A DNA stretch of 50,533 bases from Willaertia magna (lineage: Eukaryota > Heterolobosea > Eutetramitea > Acrasida > Naegleriidae). The number at the start of each line of letters is the position of its first letter. Positions within the stretch are counted from its first letter, which is position 1. Both the position numbers and the translations under genes were made by a program. The notes under the pieces were generated by a model. It searched no databases. It saw nothing but the letters and a program-made list of their open reading frames with translations, and was not told the origin of the DNA. The DNA is taken from positions 1 to 50,533 of the forward strand of contig CADWAF010000514.1 of the NCBI GenBank assembly GCA_902984215.1, written 5' to 3'. Shown here piece after piece: positions 10,282 to 22,390 of the stretch.

Positions 10282-11034
10282 ATGCTTTTAGAGGTTTGCG
10301 TGGATGACTGGGAACAAGCAGTAACTGCAGTAAAAAACGGAGCAAAAAGATTAGAAGTATGTTCGGATCTAAATGATGAAGGTTTCACTCCATCAATAGA
10401 AATGACAAAAAAGATATTAAATGAAATACCAAAAGATATTTTAGTTCACATAATGATAAGACCTAAAAGTTCAAAGAAAGAAAATATAATTAATTCTTTT
10501 TTTTATTCAAACGAAGAATTAACTGAAATGAAAAATCAAATAACAGAATTTAAGAAAATTAACAATCCAAATTTGGTGGGATTTGTTTTTGGTTGTCTCA
10601 AAAAAGAAGATAATTTAATTACTATTGATTTGAATGCAATTAATGAATTAATTGGTTGTGCAAAAGAAAATAGTTCAAAGCTGTATAATATAACATTTCA
10701 TAAAGCTTTTGATTTAATTACATGCCCTCCACTCCACGCCTTAGAATCTTTGGTTGATGTTGGTGTTAATAGAATATTAACAAGCCTTTCATTTCAAAAT
10801 AGGGATTTAAAAGGAAAAGTAATGGATTCTTTTCAAAGTGAAGAAAATCAAATATTATTAAAACAGTGGTTTGGAAAAGTAGTAGAGTTAAACTCTATGA
10901 ACAGTCCCATGATCCTTTTATTAGGAGGTGGGGTAAGAAAAGAAAATTCAGAGAAAATAATTAATTATATGGAACAATTTATAGACACTTCAAATTATGA
11001 ACTTCATTCTTCTACTTCCTTTCACATAAATTGA
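10282..11034 (+). CDS. cutC: CutC family protein
   Basis: The protein has 250 residues and a TIM-barrel fold of the CutC family. The family is linked to copper handling, though its biochemical reaction is still unsettled. Family signatures are LEVCVDDWEQAVTAVKNGA at the start, RLEVCSDLNDEGFTPS, HIMIRP, VGFVFGCL, ITFHKAFD and LLLGGGV near the end. The length equals the usual 240-270 residues and there is no targeting signal, so it is cytosolic. It is a single exon ending in TGA. It is transcribed in the same direction as the ARL6-like gene, 80 bp downstream, and converges on the F-box/GTPase gene. Confidence 0.93.
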   Translation: MLLEVCVDDWEQAVTAVKNGAKRLEVCSDLNDEGFTPSIEMTKKILNEIPKDILVHIMIRPKSSKKENIINSFFYSNEELTEMKNQITEFKKINNPNLVGFVFGCLKKEDNLITIDLNAINELIGCAKENSSKLYNITFHKAFDLITCPPLHALESLVDVGVNRILTSLSFQNRDLKGKVMDSFQSEENQILLKQWFGKVVELNSMNSPMILLLGGGVRKENSEKIINYMEQFIDTSNYELHSSTSFHIN

Positions 11035-11152
11035 GAGTTGGGGTTGTCACAAATATTGTTGTAATTATTTTATTTTATTGTAATAAAAGCACAGTAAATC
11101 GTATGATTCAAACAACATTTTCAAATAACAATATTTATATGCTTAAATTGCT

Positions 11153-12211
11153 TTAATCTAAGTAAAAGTAGTTTGTTAAAAAATAAGAATAAAATAATAA
11201 TGCATTAATATTCTTAAATTCTATAGCACTAACTTTCAAATAAGGCATTAAATATTCTCTTGAAATTTCCTCCAATTCATCATCAGTAATCTTCATTAGA
11301 TTTTCGTTCTTGTCGTCACACTTTAACACTAATAAAATAAATTCCACTAATAAATTATATTCTTTAATATAATTATCACAATTTAGTTTCCACTTTTTAA
11401 AACTTTGTAAACTTTCTCTATTTGTCAAATCTATACACAAACAAATAATTTGTAATGATTCTTTTGAACCTCTTAAAAAACTTTTACACAAATCATTAGG
11501 TCCAAAATAACTTTCTTGACCACTGGTGTCCCATAATTCCATTTTAATATCTAAATTATTTTTATTTTTAATTGAAATAGTTGGCCAATAACAAAGAATT
11601 GTAATTTCAGATAATTTTGAAATGTCATTGGTTTGATTGGTTAGCGCTTTAATATAAAAAGTTTTCCCAACTTTGTAATCTCCTAAAAATTTTAAACAAA
11701 CTCTAGTATTGTAATAATTATAAGTGTTTGAAATTGCTTTGGACTTATCATTCAAATTATTTGTAAAAAACGAAGAAAAATAGTTAAATATATTATTAAA
11801 GAAATTTGATTTTTCAGTTGATACTTGTGGTAATGGTGGTTCGTTTATTTGTACAACATTTATTTCTAATTTTTTTTTAATTGGTTGATGTTCTTGTAAT
11901 AAATTAAGAGACGGTTGTAATTTTAAGGTATATTCATTATTATTAATTTTATCAAAAAAGTCAATTTTTGTAAAATAGCCATACTTTTTATTACATTCTT
12001 GTTGTAAAGTTGATAAAACTAAATGATTTAAAATAAAATGTTTAATTAAATAATTTAAATTAAAAGTTTTATATTTTTCATTAAAATATGGAATAACTAC
12101 ATTATTTCTAAATTCTTTATTTAATAATCCGAATAATACATAAATTTCTAAATCTGATAAATATTTCATTACATATTCCACTATCTCTGCTGGAAAGTAA
12201 TGTGTTGTCAT
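11153..12211 (-). CDS. F-box-like domain fused to a degenerate Ras-like GTPase domain
   Basis: The protein has 352 residues. Residues 5-45 (FPAEIVEYVMKYLSDLEIY...NKEFRNNVV) resemble an F-box. After a linker of about 120 residues comes a Ras/Rab-like domain at 170-352. Its P-loop GDYKVGKT (177-184) and switch II WDTSGQE (227-233) are good. The guanine-recognition motif is weakened to LKCDDK (296-301) and the SAK loop reads SAI. An insertion lengthens the region between P-loop and switch II. There is no C-terminal cysteine for prenylation. A GTP-switched SCF adaptor is one possibility, but both domains are divergent and function is unknown. The gene is intronless. Confidence 0.75.
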   Translation of the reverse strand: MTTHYFPAEIVEYVMKYLSDLEIYVLFGLLNKEFRNNVVIPYFNEKYKTFNLNYLIKHFILNHLVLSTLQQECNKKYGYFTKIDFFDKINNNEYTLKLQPSLNLLQEHQPIKKKLEINVVQINEPPLPQVSTEKSNFFNNIFNYFSSFFTNNLNDKSKAISNTYNYYNTRVCLKFLGDYKVGKTFYIKALTNQTNDISKLSEITILCYWPTISIKNKNNLDIKMELWDTSGQESYFGPNDLCKSFLRGSKESLQIICLCIDLTNRESLQSFKKWKLNCDNYIKEYNLLVEFILLVLKCDDKNENLMKITDDELEEISREYLMPYLKVSAIEFKNINALLFYSYFLTNYFYLD

Positions 12212-14039
12212 TTTTTTTGTAATAAATTAAAAAGTTCAAAAAAATGACCAATAAAAAAAGATCCAAGAAGTAGAACTAATCTTTTCAAAATAATAACAAC
12301 TTTAGTCCTATGCTTAAATTTATTATAGCAAATAAATAAATTCACAAAAACATCTATAAATTTATACTCTTTTTCAAAATATTTAGTAAAAATTTTTTTT
12401 ATATTTTTTCATTTTTATTTTACTATCATTTATTTGATAGCATAAAATGAAATTTTATTAATTCTTTATAATTTAAATAAAATAAAATTTAAAAATTAAA
12501 TATAAAAAACAAACTAATAAAATAAATTTAATAAATTTTTGAAAGATTATAAATTTATATAATTTTTAATAAATAAATGTAATTTAAATTTTTTAAAAAA
12601 TAGATTCTAAATAAATATTTTAAAGTTATTTCTTTTTAAATTAATATTAAAACTATTTTTTTTATAAGCAAAAATATTAAGTATAATAATTTTTAAGTAT
12701 TTTAAAAATATAATAAAAGTAATAAAATAATATTTTTAATTTTTTAAATTTATTGGTTTTATATAATATATAATTTGTATTTATAAATATTAATATTAAA
12801 ATTATTTTAGTTTTTTAAAGTAAGTAAAAATATTATGTTTTTAAATTAATTTAATAAAATTTTTATTTTTTTTTATTAAAAATAATTTATTATTTAAAAA
12901 ATATATTTTTTTAAAATTTATATATAATAAAACATTACATTTTTTATTTAATAAAAAAATTATTTAGATAAATTTTATTATAATATTAATTTGAAATATT
13001 TTTTAATTAAATTATTTTTTCTTTTTTTTAATAAACTTTTTTTCTTTATCCAACATAAGAATTTTAAATAATTTTTTAAATATTATTATACTTTTATTAA
13101 AATTAAAATAAAAATTTTTATTTAGAAGTTTATTTTTTAAAATTTTATTATTTATATTCAAAAAACAAAAAATCATTTTTTCATTATATTTTTTATAATA
13201 AATAAAAAAAAATTTTGGGTTTTAAATAATAATTTAATAATTTTTTCAAAATATGTTATTATTTATTATATAAATATTATAAAATTTTTTATTTTTAACA
13301 TTAAATCAAACTAATATAAAATATAATCATTATTAATTTTTTTAAAATAGTTTATTAAATTAATATTTATAAAGTCTTTATTCAATAATAAAATAATCTT
13401 ATTTATTATATTATATATTTAAAATTTTGAAATATTAATTTTTAATTTTTTTATAACTTAAATCAATATAACATTAATAAAACTATATCTTCATATAACA
13501 AATTAAATAAAAAATATAAAAAATAACTCCGTAATTACAAAAATAAATATTAATACTAAAAATAAAATATTTAAAATAATTTATAATATAACAAAAATTA
13601 ACAAACTATTAACTGTTAATTATTACAAAAAAACAATAATAATTATACAAATAATTTAAAAACAAACAAAAACAAAGTACAAAAAATATTTAATTATAAA
13701 GAAAAAAAAATATTAATATCAAATCCACTAATAAATACAACAACACAAATAACATAATGTCAAGCAGTCAAAATAATAGTAAAAAAAAGAATTAAAACTT
13801 AAAAATGATCTTTGAAAATTAATTTTGAATCAAATTTTAAAAATCTAATTTATGATTAGATTTTTATTAAAATTAAGAATTACTGTAAGAATTAATAAGT
13901 TTCAAGTAAAAAATAGGTTTATTTTTTGATTATAAAAACAACAGTAAAATCTTCAGCTTGAAGGTTGTATGTAAAGTAGATTATTATATAAAGTAATAGA
14001 ATCATTTATGAAAAAGACATTCCTATTATATAAAATATT
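12212..14039. other. 1.8-kb gene-free island of nearly pure A+T
   Basis: This is the longest stretch without a gene. Sampled lines hold only 2-7 G or C per 60 bases, far below the flanking genes. It consists of A/T runs and short imperfect repeats without a clear period. Small hairpin-forming segments occur, for example arms CTATCA/TGATAG near 12423-12440 and CTTCA/TGAAG near 13961. No ORF, tRNA-like or transposon-like structure was found. The last 300 bp (about 13740-14039) are slightly richer in G and C. Confidence 0.8.
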
Positions 14040-15341
14040 TTAAAATTCCTTAATTTCACAAGTCCATAAATCTCTATAAATTTTTGTATTTTCCCATCCA
14101 CTCACACCACTCATTACATAAAACCTTAATGAATTTCCATCATCACCACTTTCCGTTATTGGAAATAATCCAGAACCTAATCTTATTGGAATAATTTCAC
14201 TATTTTCTTCATTACTATTTTCAATCTTCTTCCATACATTAGTTCTATAATTAAACTGCCAAATGTCATTTAAACCAATTGTATCTATTCCTTCACCACC
14301 AAATATATAAAATACATCTTTTCTATATTTAAAAATATTATTTCCAGATCTTGCAGGTGGCCAGCTACCGTTATTATTATTCTTTACAATACGTGTCCAA
14401 ACTCTTTCCTCAAAAGAAAACTTCCATAAATCATCTGAATTAAATGTATTACTATCATTCTTTACATATCCTCCAAATAAATATAATTCCTTATTATTTT
14501 CACTTGTAATAATAGGTGTATACATTCTAGGTAAAGGTTTTAACATACTTCTTGTTGGTTCTATCTTAGTCCAAACCTTAGTATCAACTTGATAAGTATA
14601 AATATCATTACTAAAATCACCATTCTTTAAAGTTCCTCCAAATAAGATAATTATTTTATTATCATAACAAAGTAAAGAATGTCCTGCACGTCCAATAATT
14701 TCGTTTTGAGTAAATGTTTGTTTATGATTTTCGTAATGATTGCTAGTATTATGGTTTTTTTCAATCATTGAAGTTAAACTTTCATTAGTCCAAATTCTTT
14801 TGGTAATATTATATTTCCAAAACTGTTCGACTACTTGTTTCTCATTGTTCATCCCGCCAATTAAATAAAATGCATTTCCACAAATGACGGCACTCGCGTC
14901 TTTGACGGACGTTGGCCATTGTTGTTGTTGTTTTTGATCATTATTGTTTGTTGTTGGATGGATTTGTTGGAAAGTATTAGATTCATGATGGAATAGCCAG
15001 AATTCATTAGATGTTTTCCAATTAGAAGTGGTTCCACCATAGATGAAGGTATAGGAAGAGATGGTATCATAGGCAAAATCGAAACGATTAGAGATTGGAA
15101 GGGTTTTTTCTGATTCTAATTGTTTCCATATTGATTTTAAAGAAGAAATATTACTGTCATCATTATATTCGTAATTGTTGTTGTCAGTTAGTAATTGATG
15201 TTGTTGTTGTTTCTTTGCATTGACAACACTGCTTAGTATCGGAGAGTCATTAGAGTCAACCATCATTTTATTTATTTCGTTTGTGAAAATGAAAAATGCC
15301 AGAAGAAACAACAGAAATAGTAGAAGAACATTAATGGACAT
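14040..15341 (-). CDS. Kelch-repeat protein with N-terminal signal peptide or anchor
   Basis: The protein has 433 residues counted from the ATG at 15341; the frame is open further upstream but only with a TTG. Residues 1-20 (MSINVLLLFLLFLLAFFIFT) are a strong signal peptide or anchor. After a Gln/Asn-rich spacer come five to six kelch repeats, marked by double glycines and distant Tyr/Trp pairs: FIYGGT, YLIGGM...W, ILFGGT...W, YLFGGY...W, YIFGGE...W. They should form a beta-propeller for protein or sugar binding in the secretory lumen or outside the cell. No BTB, RING or other domain is attached. No intron is seen. The specific ligand cannot be predicted. Confidence 0.85.
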   Translation of the reverse strand: MSINVLLLFLLFLLAFFIFTNEINKMMVDSNDSPILSSVVNAKKQQQHQLLTDNNNYEYNDDSNISSLKSIWKQLESEKTLPISNRFDFAYDTISSYTFIYGGTTSNWKTSNEFWLFHHESNTFQQIHPTTNNNDQKQQQQWPTSVKDASAVICGNAFYLIGGMNNEKQVVEQFWKYNITKRIWTNESLTSMIEKNHNTSNHYENHKQTFTQNEIIGRAGHSLLCYDNKIIILFGGTLKNGDFSNDIYTYQVDTKVWTKIEPTRSMLKPLPRMYTPIITSENNKELYLFGGYVKNDSNTFNSDDLWKFSFEERVWTRIVKNNNNGSWPPARSGNNIFKYRKDVFYIFGGEGIDTIGLNDIWQFNYRTNVWKKIENSNEENSEIIPIRLGSGLFPITESGDDGNSLRFYVMSGVSGWENTKIYRDLWTCEIKEF

Positions 15342-15848
15342 TTTTTTAGAAGTGGAAATATCTTTTAATGGAAGAATTACATTCAGCAAACTTTACTGTC
15401 ATGTGAAAAGGAGTGAAGAAAAACAAGAAGGTGTTGGATAAAAACATCTCCTTTTATAAAAGAATTGCACGGAAAATATTAAAATTAAATTTCACCCATA
15501 ATAATCAGCATTTTTTTGAAGCAAAAATCTGTCAAAAAAATAAGACTAAGTAAAGCGTGATGACAAACAACCAATTACTGAATAAGAGTGAAGACTAATA
15601 TAACTTGCACTACCCGCTGACAATATCAAAACAAATCTCTTTTTTTTGATTGAACTATTTTAAAGCATCCCATCGCAAGTACTTACCACCACAAACAACA
15701 AACAGATCCAAAACACAAACCGACAAAGGAACAGAGATGATTGTCAGCAAGCAGCACATCAATGTGAAAAAGAACCTTTACCTTAAAATTAAAAAGTCTT
15801 ATTTGATCCTCGCCGATTTTTTAAATTTTAATTAAAATATTGAAAAAA
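15342..15848. promoter_or_regulatory. Divergent promoter region, kelch protein / dihydrolipoamide dehydrogenase
   Basis: About 500 bp lie between two divergent start codons. The kelch-proximal 130 bp are open in the plus direction only as an antisense shadow. The rest is AT-rich with a few GC-richer patches (about 15540-15760). No conserved motif, RNA gene or convincing ORF was identified; an open frame at 15650-15835 starts with TTG and lacks coding character. Confidence 0.4.
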
Positions 15849-17452
<1,604 letters not shown>

Positions 17453-17620
17453 ATTATACATAATAAAATTCAGAATTCTAAAATAATTTTTGTAAATTAA
17501 CAAAATAATTCTTTCAAAAAAGCAAGTATGCAACAATGGCCACTACATTCTAGAATTCTAAATTGTCTAATAAAGACAGCAAAGCGCGGTATAATGTCTT
17601 AAATTTTCATAAAAATAAAA

Positions 17621-20329
17621 ATGTCTGATAGAGGAAGAGGAGGATATCGAGGAGGTGGACACTCTGACCGTGGTGGAGGTAGAGGTGGAAGAGGAGGCTT
17701 TTCCGATAGAGGTGGTTATCAAGGAGGAAGTGGTGGTAGAGGTTCGTCATCTTCCGAGAGAGGTGGATACCAAGGAGGAGGTCAAACAGAACGTGGAGGA
17801 TATCAAGGTGGTGGAAGAGGAAGAGGAGGAACATCTGATAGAGGAGGAAGAGGAGGATATTCCGATAGAGGAGGTGGAAGAGGTGGATTTAGAGGAGGTT
17901 TTCAACAAAGAGGAGGATTCCAACAAGGAACGTCAACATCTAGAGAATATTTAAAAAACGTTAAAATTGAATCAATTAAAGTAGATGAATTGCCACAACC
18001 TAAAGAAGTAGTAACATCAGTTCATGTAGTAAAAACTACAAAGACAGGTACCTCAGGAACAAAAGTATCTTTATTAGCTAATTATTTCCCTTTACAATTA
18101 CCTGAAGGTCCTTTCTATCAATATGATGTTAAAATTAGACCTGAAGTTGAAAATTTTCGTTTAGCATCTTATATTGTTGCGCAATGTTCTAATTTAAAGG
18201 AAACACCTTACGTTTTTGACGGAAATGCAGTTTTATATACTAAAGTACCTTTATTTAAAAAGGAAACTGATAAATTAGAATTTATTACAAAATTAAATAG
18301 TGGAGAAGAATATCAAGTAATTATTTCATGGGCTTGTAATATTACTTCTAAATCAATTACAACAGCTGTTTTACAATTATTTAATATTATGTATAGAAGA
18401 GCATTAAGACATTTAAAATTACAACAAATTGGACGTCATCACTATAATATGAATGATAAAGTAGTTGTAGATGTTCCTCAACATAAAGTTAAGATCTTAC
18501 CTGGTTTTATTTCAACAACTTATGCTAGTTCTAGAGGAGTATTATTTAATGTAGATGTTATTTATAAAACATTAAGAACAGATAGTGTATTATCTACAAT
18601 TATTGAATTAAGAGAAAAATTCGAGAAAATGCAAAGACATGAAAAGAAAATTAAAGAAGAATTAAGTGGAACCATTGTTTTATGTAACTATAATAATAGA
18701 ACAGTACATATTGACGATGTTGATTTTACTAAAACACCTAGAGATACATTTGAGAAGAAAAATAAAGAAAAGATTACTTACGTAAATTATTTTAAGCAAC
18801 AATACAATGCAACTATTACTGATATGAATCAACCTTTATTAGTTCATAGAAATAAGAATGACCCACAAAGAATTGAATATTATGTTCCTGAATTATGTTC
18901 ATTAACTGGATTGACAGATGAAATGAAAAAAGATAGAAATGTAATGAAAGATTTAAAAGAACAAACTGGTTTATCACCTAACGATAGAGCTAGACAAATC
19001 TCTCTATTTGTTAGGGAAGGAAATGAAAATGAAGAATTTAATAAGGTTTTAGCTGATTGGGACTTTAAATTAAGTACAAAACTATTAGAAATACCTGGTA
19101 GAGTTCTTCCATCAGAAGTTATTAAATTTGGTGATAAAAAAGAAACCGAAGTTTCTTCTAAAGCTAGTTGGGATATTCGTGGCGATAAATTATTTAAAAC
19201 TGTTACTGTTAATAATTGGATTGTTTTTTATCCAAAAGCTAGTAGACAAGAGGTTGAGAATTTCTTAGATATTTTCTCACAAGTTTCTAAACCGTTAGGA
19301 GTGGTGTTTGGTCAACCAACAACTATTGAGGTTCATGATACATCAGCTGATGGTTATTGTAAGGCAATTAGAGAGAAGATTAATGCAAATGTTGGGTTAT
19401 GTTTAGTAATTTTACCAACTGATTTAAGAACTACTTATGATAGTGTTAAGAAGGTTTTATGTAATGAATATGGAGTACCTAGTCAATGTGTTGTTAGAAA
19501 AACTATTTCTAATCCAAAAGGTCTTCATTCTAAAGCTACAAAGATTGTTGTACAAATTTGTAGTAAGTTAGGAGGAGCCCCTTGGACATTACAATTTAAA
19601 TTCCCTGGACCAACTATGTGTATTGGTTTGGATGTTTATCACAGTGGAGAGATTTATAAGAGAACAAAGGCATCAATTGTTGGTTTTGTTGCAACTATGA
19701 ATGCTACTTTAACATCTTATTATTCAAGAGTAGTTATTCAAAAACCAGGTCAAGAAATTGTAGAGGCCCTAGCACCATGTTTAAAGGATGCATTAGAAAA
19801 GTTCCATGCTTTGAATGGTTGTTATCCTAAACATATATTATTCTACAGAGATGGTATTGGAGAGGGTCAAGTCTCTCACGTTTTAGAAAAGGAAATCAAG
19901 AATTGTCAAAGAGTTATTAAGGAATTGAATGCTGACACTAAGTTATGTTTTATGGTTGTTTTGAAAAGAATTCACACCCGTTTATTTGCTCAAGATTCAA
20001 CTGATTTATCAAATCCTGTTCCAGGTACTGTAGTTGATACAGATATAACAGGCCCTGAAGCTCTTGAATTCTTCTTGGTTTCCCAACACGTCAATCAAGG
20101 CTCAGCAACACCAACCAGATATCAGTGTATTGTAAACGAATCTGCATTTTCTGCTGATTATTTACAAACATTGACTTACAAATTATGCCACTTATATTTC
20201 AATTGGTTTGGAACTATTAGAGTACCTGCACCATGTCTATATGCGCATAAGATTGCATTCTTAGTTGGCCAAAGCACTCACAGCGAGGATGAAGAAAAAC
20301 GTTTGAACAACAGATTATTTTACTTATAA
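17621..20329 (+). CDS. piwi: Piwi-clade Argonaute with RGG-rich N-terminus
   Basis: This small-RNA-guided protein has 902 residues. Residues 1-105 are a Gly/Arg repeat (RGGYRGGG, DRGGGRGGRGG and similar), a candidate for arginine methylation and Tudor or RNA binding. N and PAZ domains follow (PAZ about 300-410), then MID, then PIWI from about 640. PIWI contains IGLDVYHSG, QEIVEAL, FYRDGIGEGQ and YAHKIAFLVGQ. The catalytic tetrad is complete: Asp671, Glu712, Asp744 and His876, so slicing is expected. YAHK and FYRDG are Piwi-type rather than Ago-type signatures. The gene is intronless, unlike several neighbours. It converges on the LRR gene 129 bp away. Targets such as transposons are not shown here. 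Confidence 0.95.
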   Translation: MSDRGRGGYRGGGHSDRGGGRGGRGGFSDRGGYQGGSGGRGSSSSERGGYQGGGQTERGGYQGGGRGRGGTSDRGGRGGYSDRGGGRGGFRGGFQQRGGFQQGTSTSREYLKNVKIESIKVDELPQPKEVVTSVHVVKTTKTGTSGTKVSLLANYFPLQLPEGPFYQYDVKIRPEVENFRLASYIVAQCSNLKETPYVFDGNAVLYTKVPLFKKETDKLEFITKLNSGEEYQVIISWACNITSKSITTAVLQLFNIMYRRALRHLKLQQIGRHHYNMNDKVVVDVPQHKVKILPGFISTTYASSRGVLFNVDVIYKTLRTDSVLSTIIELREKFEKMQRHEKKIKEELSGTIVLCNYNNRTVHIDDVDFTKTPRDTFEKKNKEKITYVNYFKQQYNATITDMNQPLLVHRNKNDPQRIEYYVPELCSLTGLTDEMKKDRNVMKDLKEQTGLSPNDRARQISLFVREGNENEEFNKVLADWDFKLSTKLLEIPGRVLPSEVIKFGDKKETEVSSKASWDIRGDKLFKTVTVNNWIVFYPKASRQEVENFLDIFSQVSKPLGVVFGQPTTIEVHDTSADGYCKAIREKINANVGLCLVILPTDLRTTYDSVKKVLCNEYGVPSQCVVRKTISNPKGLHSKATKIVVQICSKLGGAPWTLQFKFPGPTMCIGLDVYHSGEIYKRTKASIVGFVATMNATLTSYYSRVVIQKPGQEIVEALAPCLKDALEKFHALNGCYPKHILFYRDGIGEGQVSHVLEKEIKNCQRVIKELNADTKLCFMVVLKRIHTRLFAQDSTDLSNPVPGTVVDTDITGPEALEFFLVSQHVNQGSATPTRYQCIVNESAFSADYLQTLTYKLCHLYFNWFGTIRVPAPCLYAHKIAFLVGQSTHSEDEEKRLNNRLFYL

Positions 20330-20458
20330 TTTATTTAATAATTAATTTACTTTCACTATACCACAGCCCCATACAAATTAGTTTAATTTCACAATGAAGC
20401 ATTACCATAAATAATCGTAACATCTACTTTTAATAAAAAGTTATTCACAGTTATTTAT

Positions 20459-22390
20459 TTAATCTTCCACTATTTCAAAGTCACTTTCATTCTCCTCTCC
20501 ACTTTCAACGTAATCATCATCTTCTTCATCGGATAAAGTCCCAAGGGAAGACAAGGCATTATCTAGTATTAAGTCATACGTCATTGAGGTTAACCCTAGC
20601 AGTTTTTCATTTTCATCTTTGTCTTGGGCTATTTCATTATGGGATAGATTAAGTCGACCAGTAAAGTACTCAGTGAATTCTTTAAGATTGTCGATTCCAT
20701 TAATTGAAATCGAATTGTGTGACAAATCTAGTTCCTGTAAATTTGTTTGTTTTTTAATTGATAGTGAACCGAATATAGACTTAGAGCCATCATCATTTAT
20801 GACATTCCGAGATAATTTTAGACGTTTTAAATCATTCACATTTTGTAAAAAATCAAATAATTCTTTACCATTTAACTCACATTCTTCTAAACTTAACTCT
20901 TCAATAAGACAAAGTTCACTTTCTTTAGAGTATAAAGTTAATAAATTACTAATTAACTCCTGATCCATAGAATCCAAAGTTAAATTTCTTAGATTTTTTA
21001 ATTTTAATAATACACTTAAATCATCCAGTCCACCATTCCCAGATAAATCTAGGCTTGTTAATTGTTTCGCTTTTTCTACTAATAATTCCAATGAAACTAT
21101 TGTTATTTCATTATTTTCCAAATCTAAAATATTTAAATTATTTAATTTTTCTACACTTTTTAAAAATAACTTAATTTTGGAATCTTTTAAATTTAAATCA
21201 TTTAAATATAATTGTTTTAAACTACTTAAATTACAAATATATTCTAAATTATTTCCAGAAATAGTAGTGTTCCCACTAATATCCAAAATCTCTAAATTCT
21301 TTAAATTTTCCAAAATTTTTATAAATTTACCATTTAAATTTGATTGATTAAATGAAATACTAAAAGTTTTTAAATTTCTTATAGCTTCATTCTCTAAAAT
21401 CATTTCTAAATCTTTTTCTTTTAAATCACAATTTTCAAAAACCAATTCTGTTAAATTGCATTTAAATAGTTTTTCAAATGTAAATTTCTTTTCAAAAATC
21501 ACATTATTAAATTCAAGTATTTTAATTGTATTACATAAATGGATATTTTTAGATAAAGAACCATTTTGTAAACGTATCATTTCTAATTGTTTAAAATGTT
21601 TACAAAGAGAAGAAAAATTTAAATTAAAATTTCCATCAATAAACACTTCTGACAATTTATCATTTAAATTTTTAATATCTAACATTGATTCCGAGATAAA
21701 TACATTTTTCTTTTCTTCTTCTTCTTCATTTAAATTATTATTTTCTGTTTGTTTACAAATAAATATAAATTTTTTAAGGTTTTGTAAATTCTCTACAGTT
21801 TGTAAAATTTCTTCAATTTCTTTTATTTCAGAATTATTTATTATTAATTCATTTAATTGTGGTAATTTTTTACAATTATTATTAAAACCTAAATTTGTAA
21901 TTAATGTTTCACTTAAATTTAAATAATTTAAATTTAAACATTTATTATTTAAAATATTTTCTAATAAATTATCTGAAAATTGTTTATTCCAACTAAAATT
22001 TAAATAAATAGAATTTAAAAAAGGATTTATAGATTGTTTATATTGAACATAAACCCAATAATGTTGGTAAGAATGTTTCATTGAAAAAGAATGATATAAT
22101 TTATAAATTTTACGTTCACTATCTTTTTTAAAATATCCAAATAACATATTTATAAAAATTTTATCGTTATGAGTTTTAAATAATTCAAAAGTTAATCTAT
22201 TAAAAGGAAAGATATAAAAAGATAGAATTTGAAGAATATTTGTTATATCTAAATTTACAAAAGAAATTATATTTTCAGTTTTTTGTACTTTTAATGAAGG
22301 TTCTTGGTCTTCATCATTTATTAAAGGATCCAAAGTCTCGGAAGATGATGAGCTTTTTTGCTGTTGTAAGGCTTCTTGGTTTCTCTTCAT
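20459..22390 (-). CDS. Leucine-rich repeat protein, RNI-like, acidic tail
   Basis: The protein has 643 residues. A Ser/Gln-rich start (1-45) precedes a helix-rich segment (45-110) that could be a degenerate F-box. From about residue 125 to 600 there are roughly 17 leucine-rich repeats of ribonuclease-inhibitor type: LNYLNLSETLITN, LEILDISGNTTIS, LKQLYLNDLNLKD, LNILDLENNEIT, LTSLDLSGNGG, LKRLKLSRNVI, LQELDLSHNSIS and others. The last 25 residues are strongly acidic (SDEEDDDYVESGEENESD). It probably acts as a protein-binding scaffold in cytosol or nucleus; no catalytic domain is visible. The gene is intronless and divergent from the kinesin gene across only 70 bp, so the two share a promoter region. 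The partner is unknown. Confidence 0.82.
   Translation of the reverse strand: MKRNQEALQQQKSSSSSETLDPLINDEDQEPSLKVQKTENIISFVNLDITNILQILSFYIFPFNRLTFELFKTHNDKIFINMLFGYFKKDSERKIYKLYHSFSMKHSYQHYWVYVQYKQSINPFLNSIYLNFSWNKQFSDNLLENILNNKCLNLNYLNLSETLITNLGFNNNCKKLPQLNELIINNSEIKEIEEILQTVENLQNLKKFIFICKQTENNNLNEEEEEKKNVFISESMLDIKNLNDKLSEVFIDGNFNLNFSSLCKHFKQLEMIRLQNGSLSKNIHLCNTIKILEFNNVIFEKKFTFEKLFKCNLTELVFENCDLKEKDLEMILENEAIRNLKTFSISFNQSNLNGKFIKILENLKNLEILDISGNTTISGNNLEYICNLSSLKQLYLNDLNLKDSKIKLFLKSVEKLNNLNILDLENNEITIVSLELLVEKAKQLTSLDLSGNGGLDDLSVLLKLKNLRNLTLDSMDQELISNLLTLYSKESELCLIEELSLEECELNGKELFDFLQNVNDLKRLKLSRNVINDDGSKSIFGSLSIKKQTNLQELDLSHNSISINGIDNLKEFTEYFTGRLNLSHNEIAQDKDENEKLLGLTSMTYDLILDNALSSLGTLSDEEDDDYVESGEENESDFEIVED

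Noticed and set aside
12212..14039. tRNA, snRNA or transposon in the A+T island
   Set aside because: No cloverleaf-like sequence, box motifs, terminal repeats or ORFs were seen; only short chance hairpins.
15650..15835. 61-codon ORF upstream of dihydrolipoamide dehydrogenase
   Set aside because: It starts with TTG and has no coding character; it lies in the leader/promoter region.
17655..17954. Second open frame of about 99 codons across the Piwi Gly/Arg repeat
   Set aside because: The GGA-rich repeat is open in more than one frame because it lacks T-rich stops. The product is a Val/Glu repeat, and the frame closes where the repeat ends.
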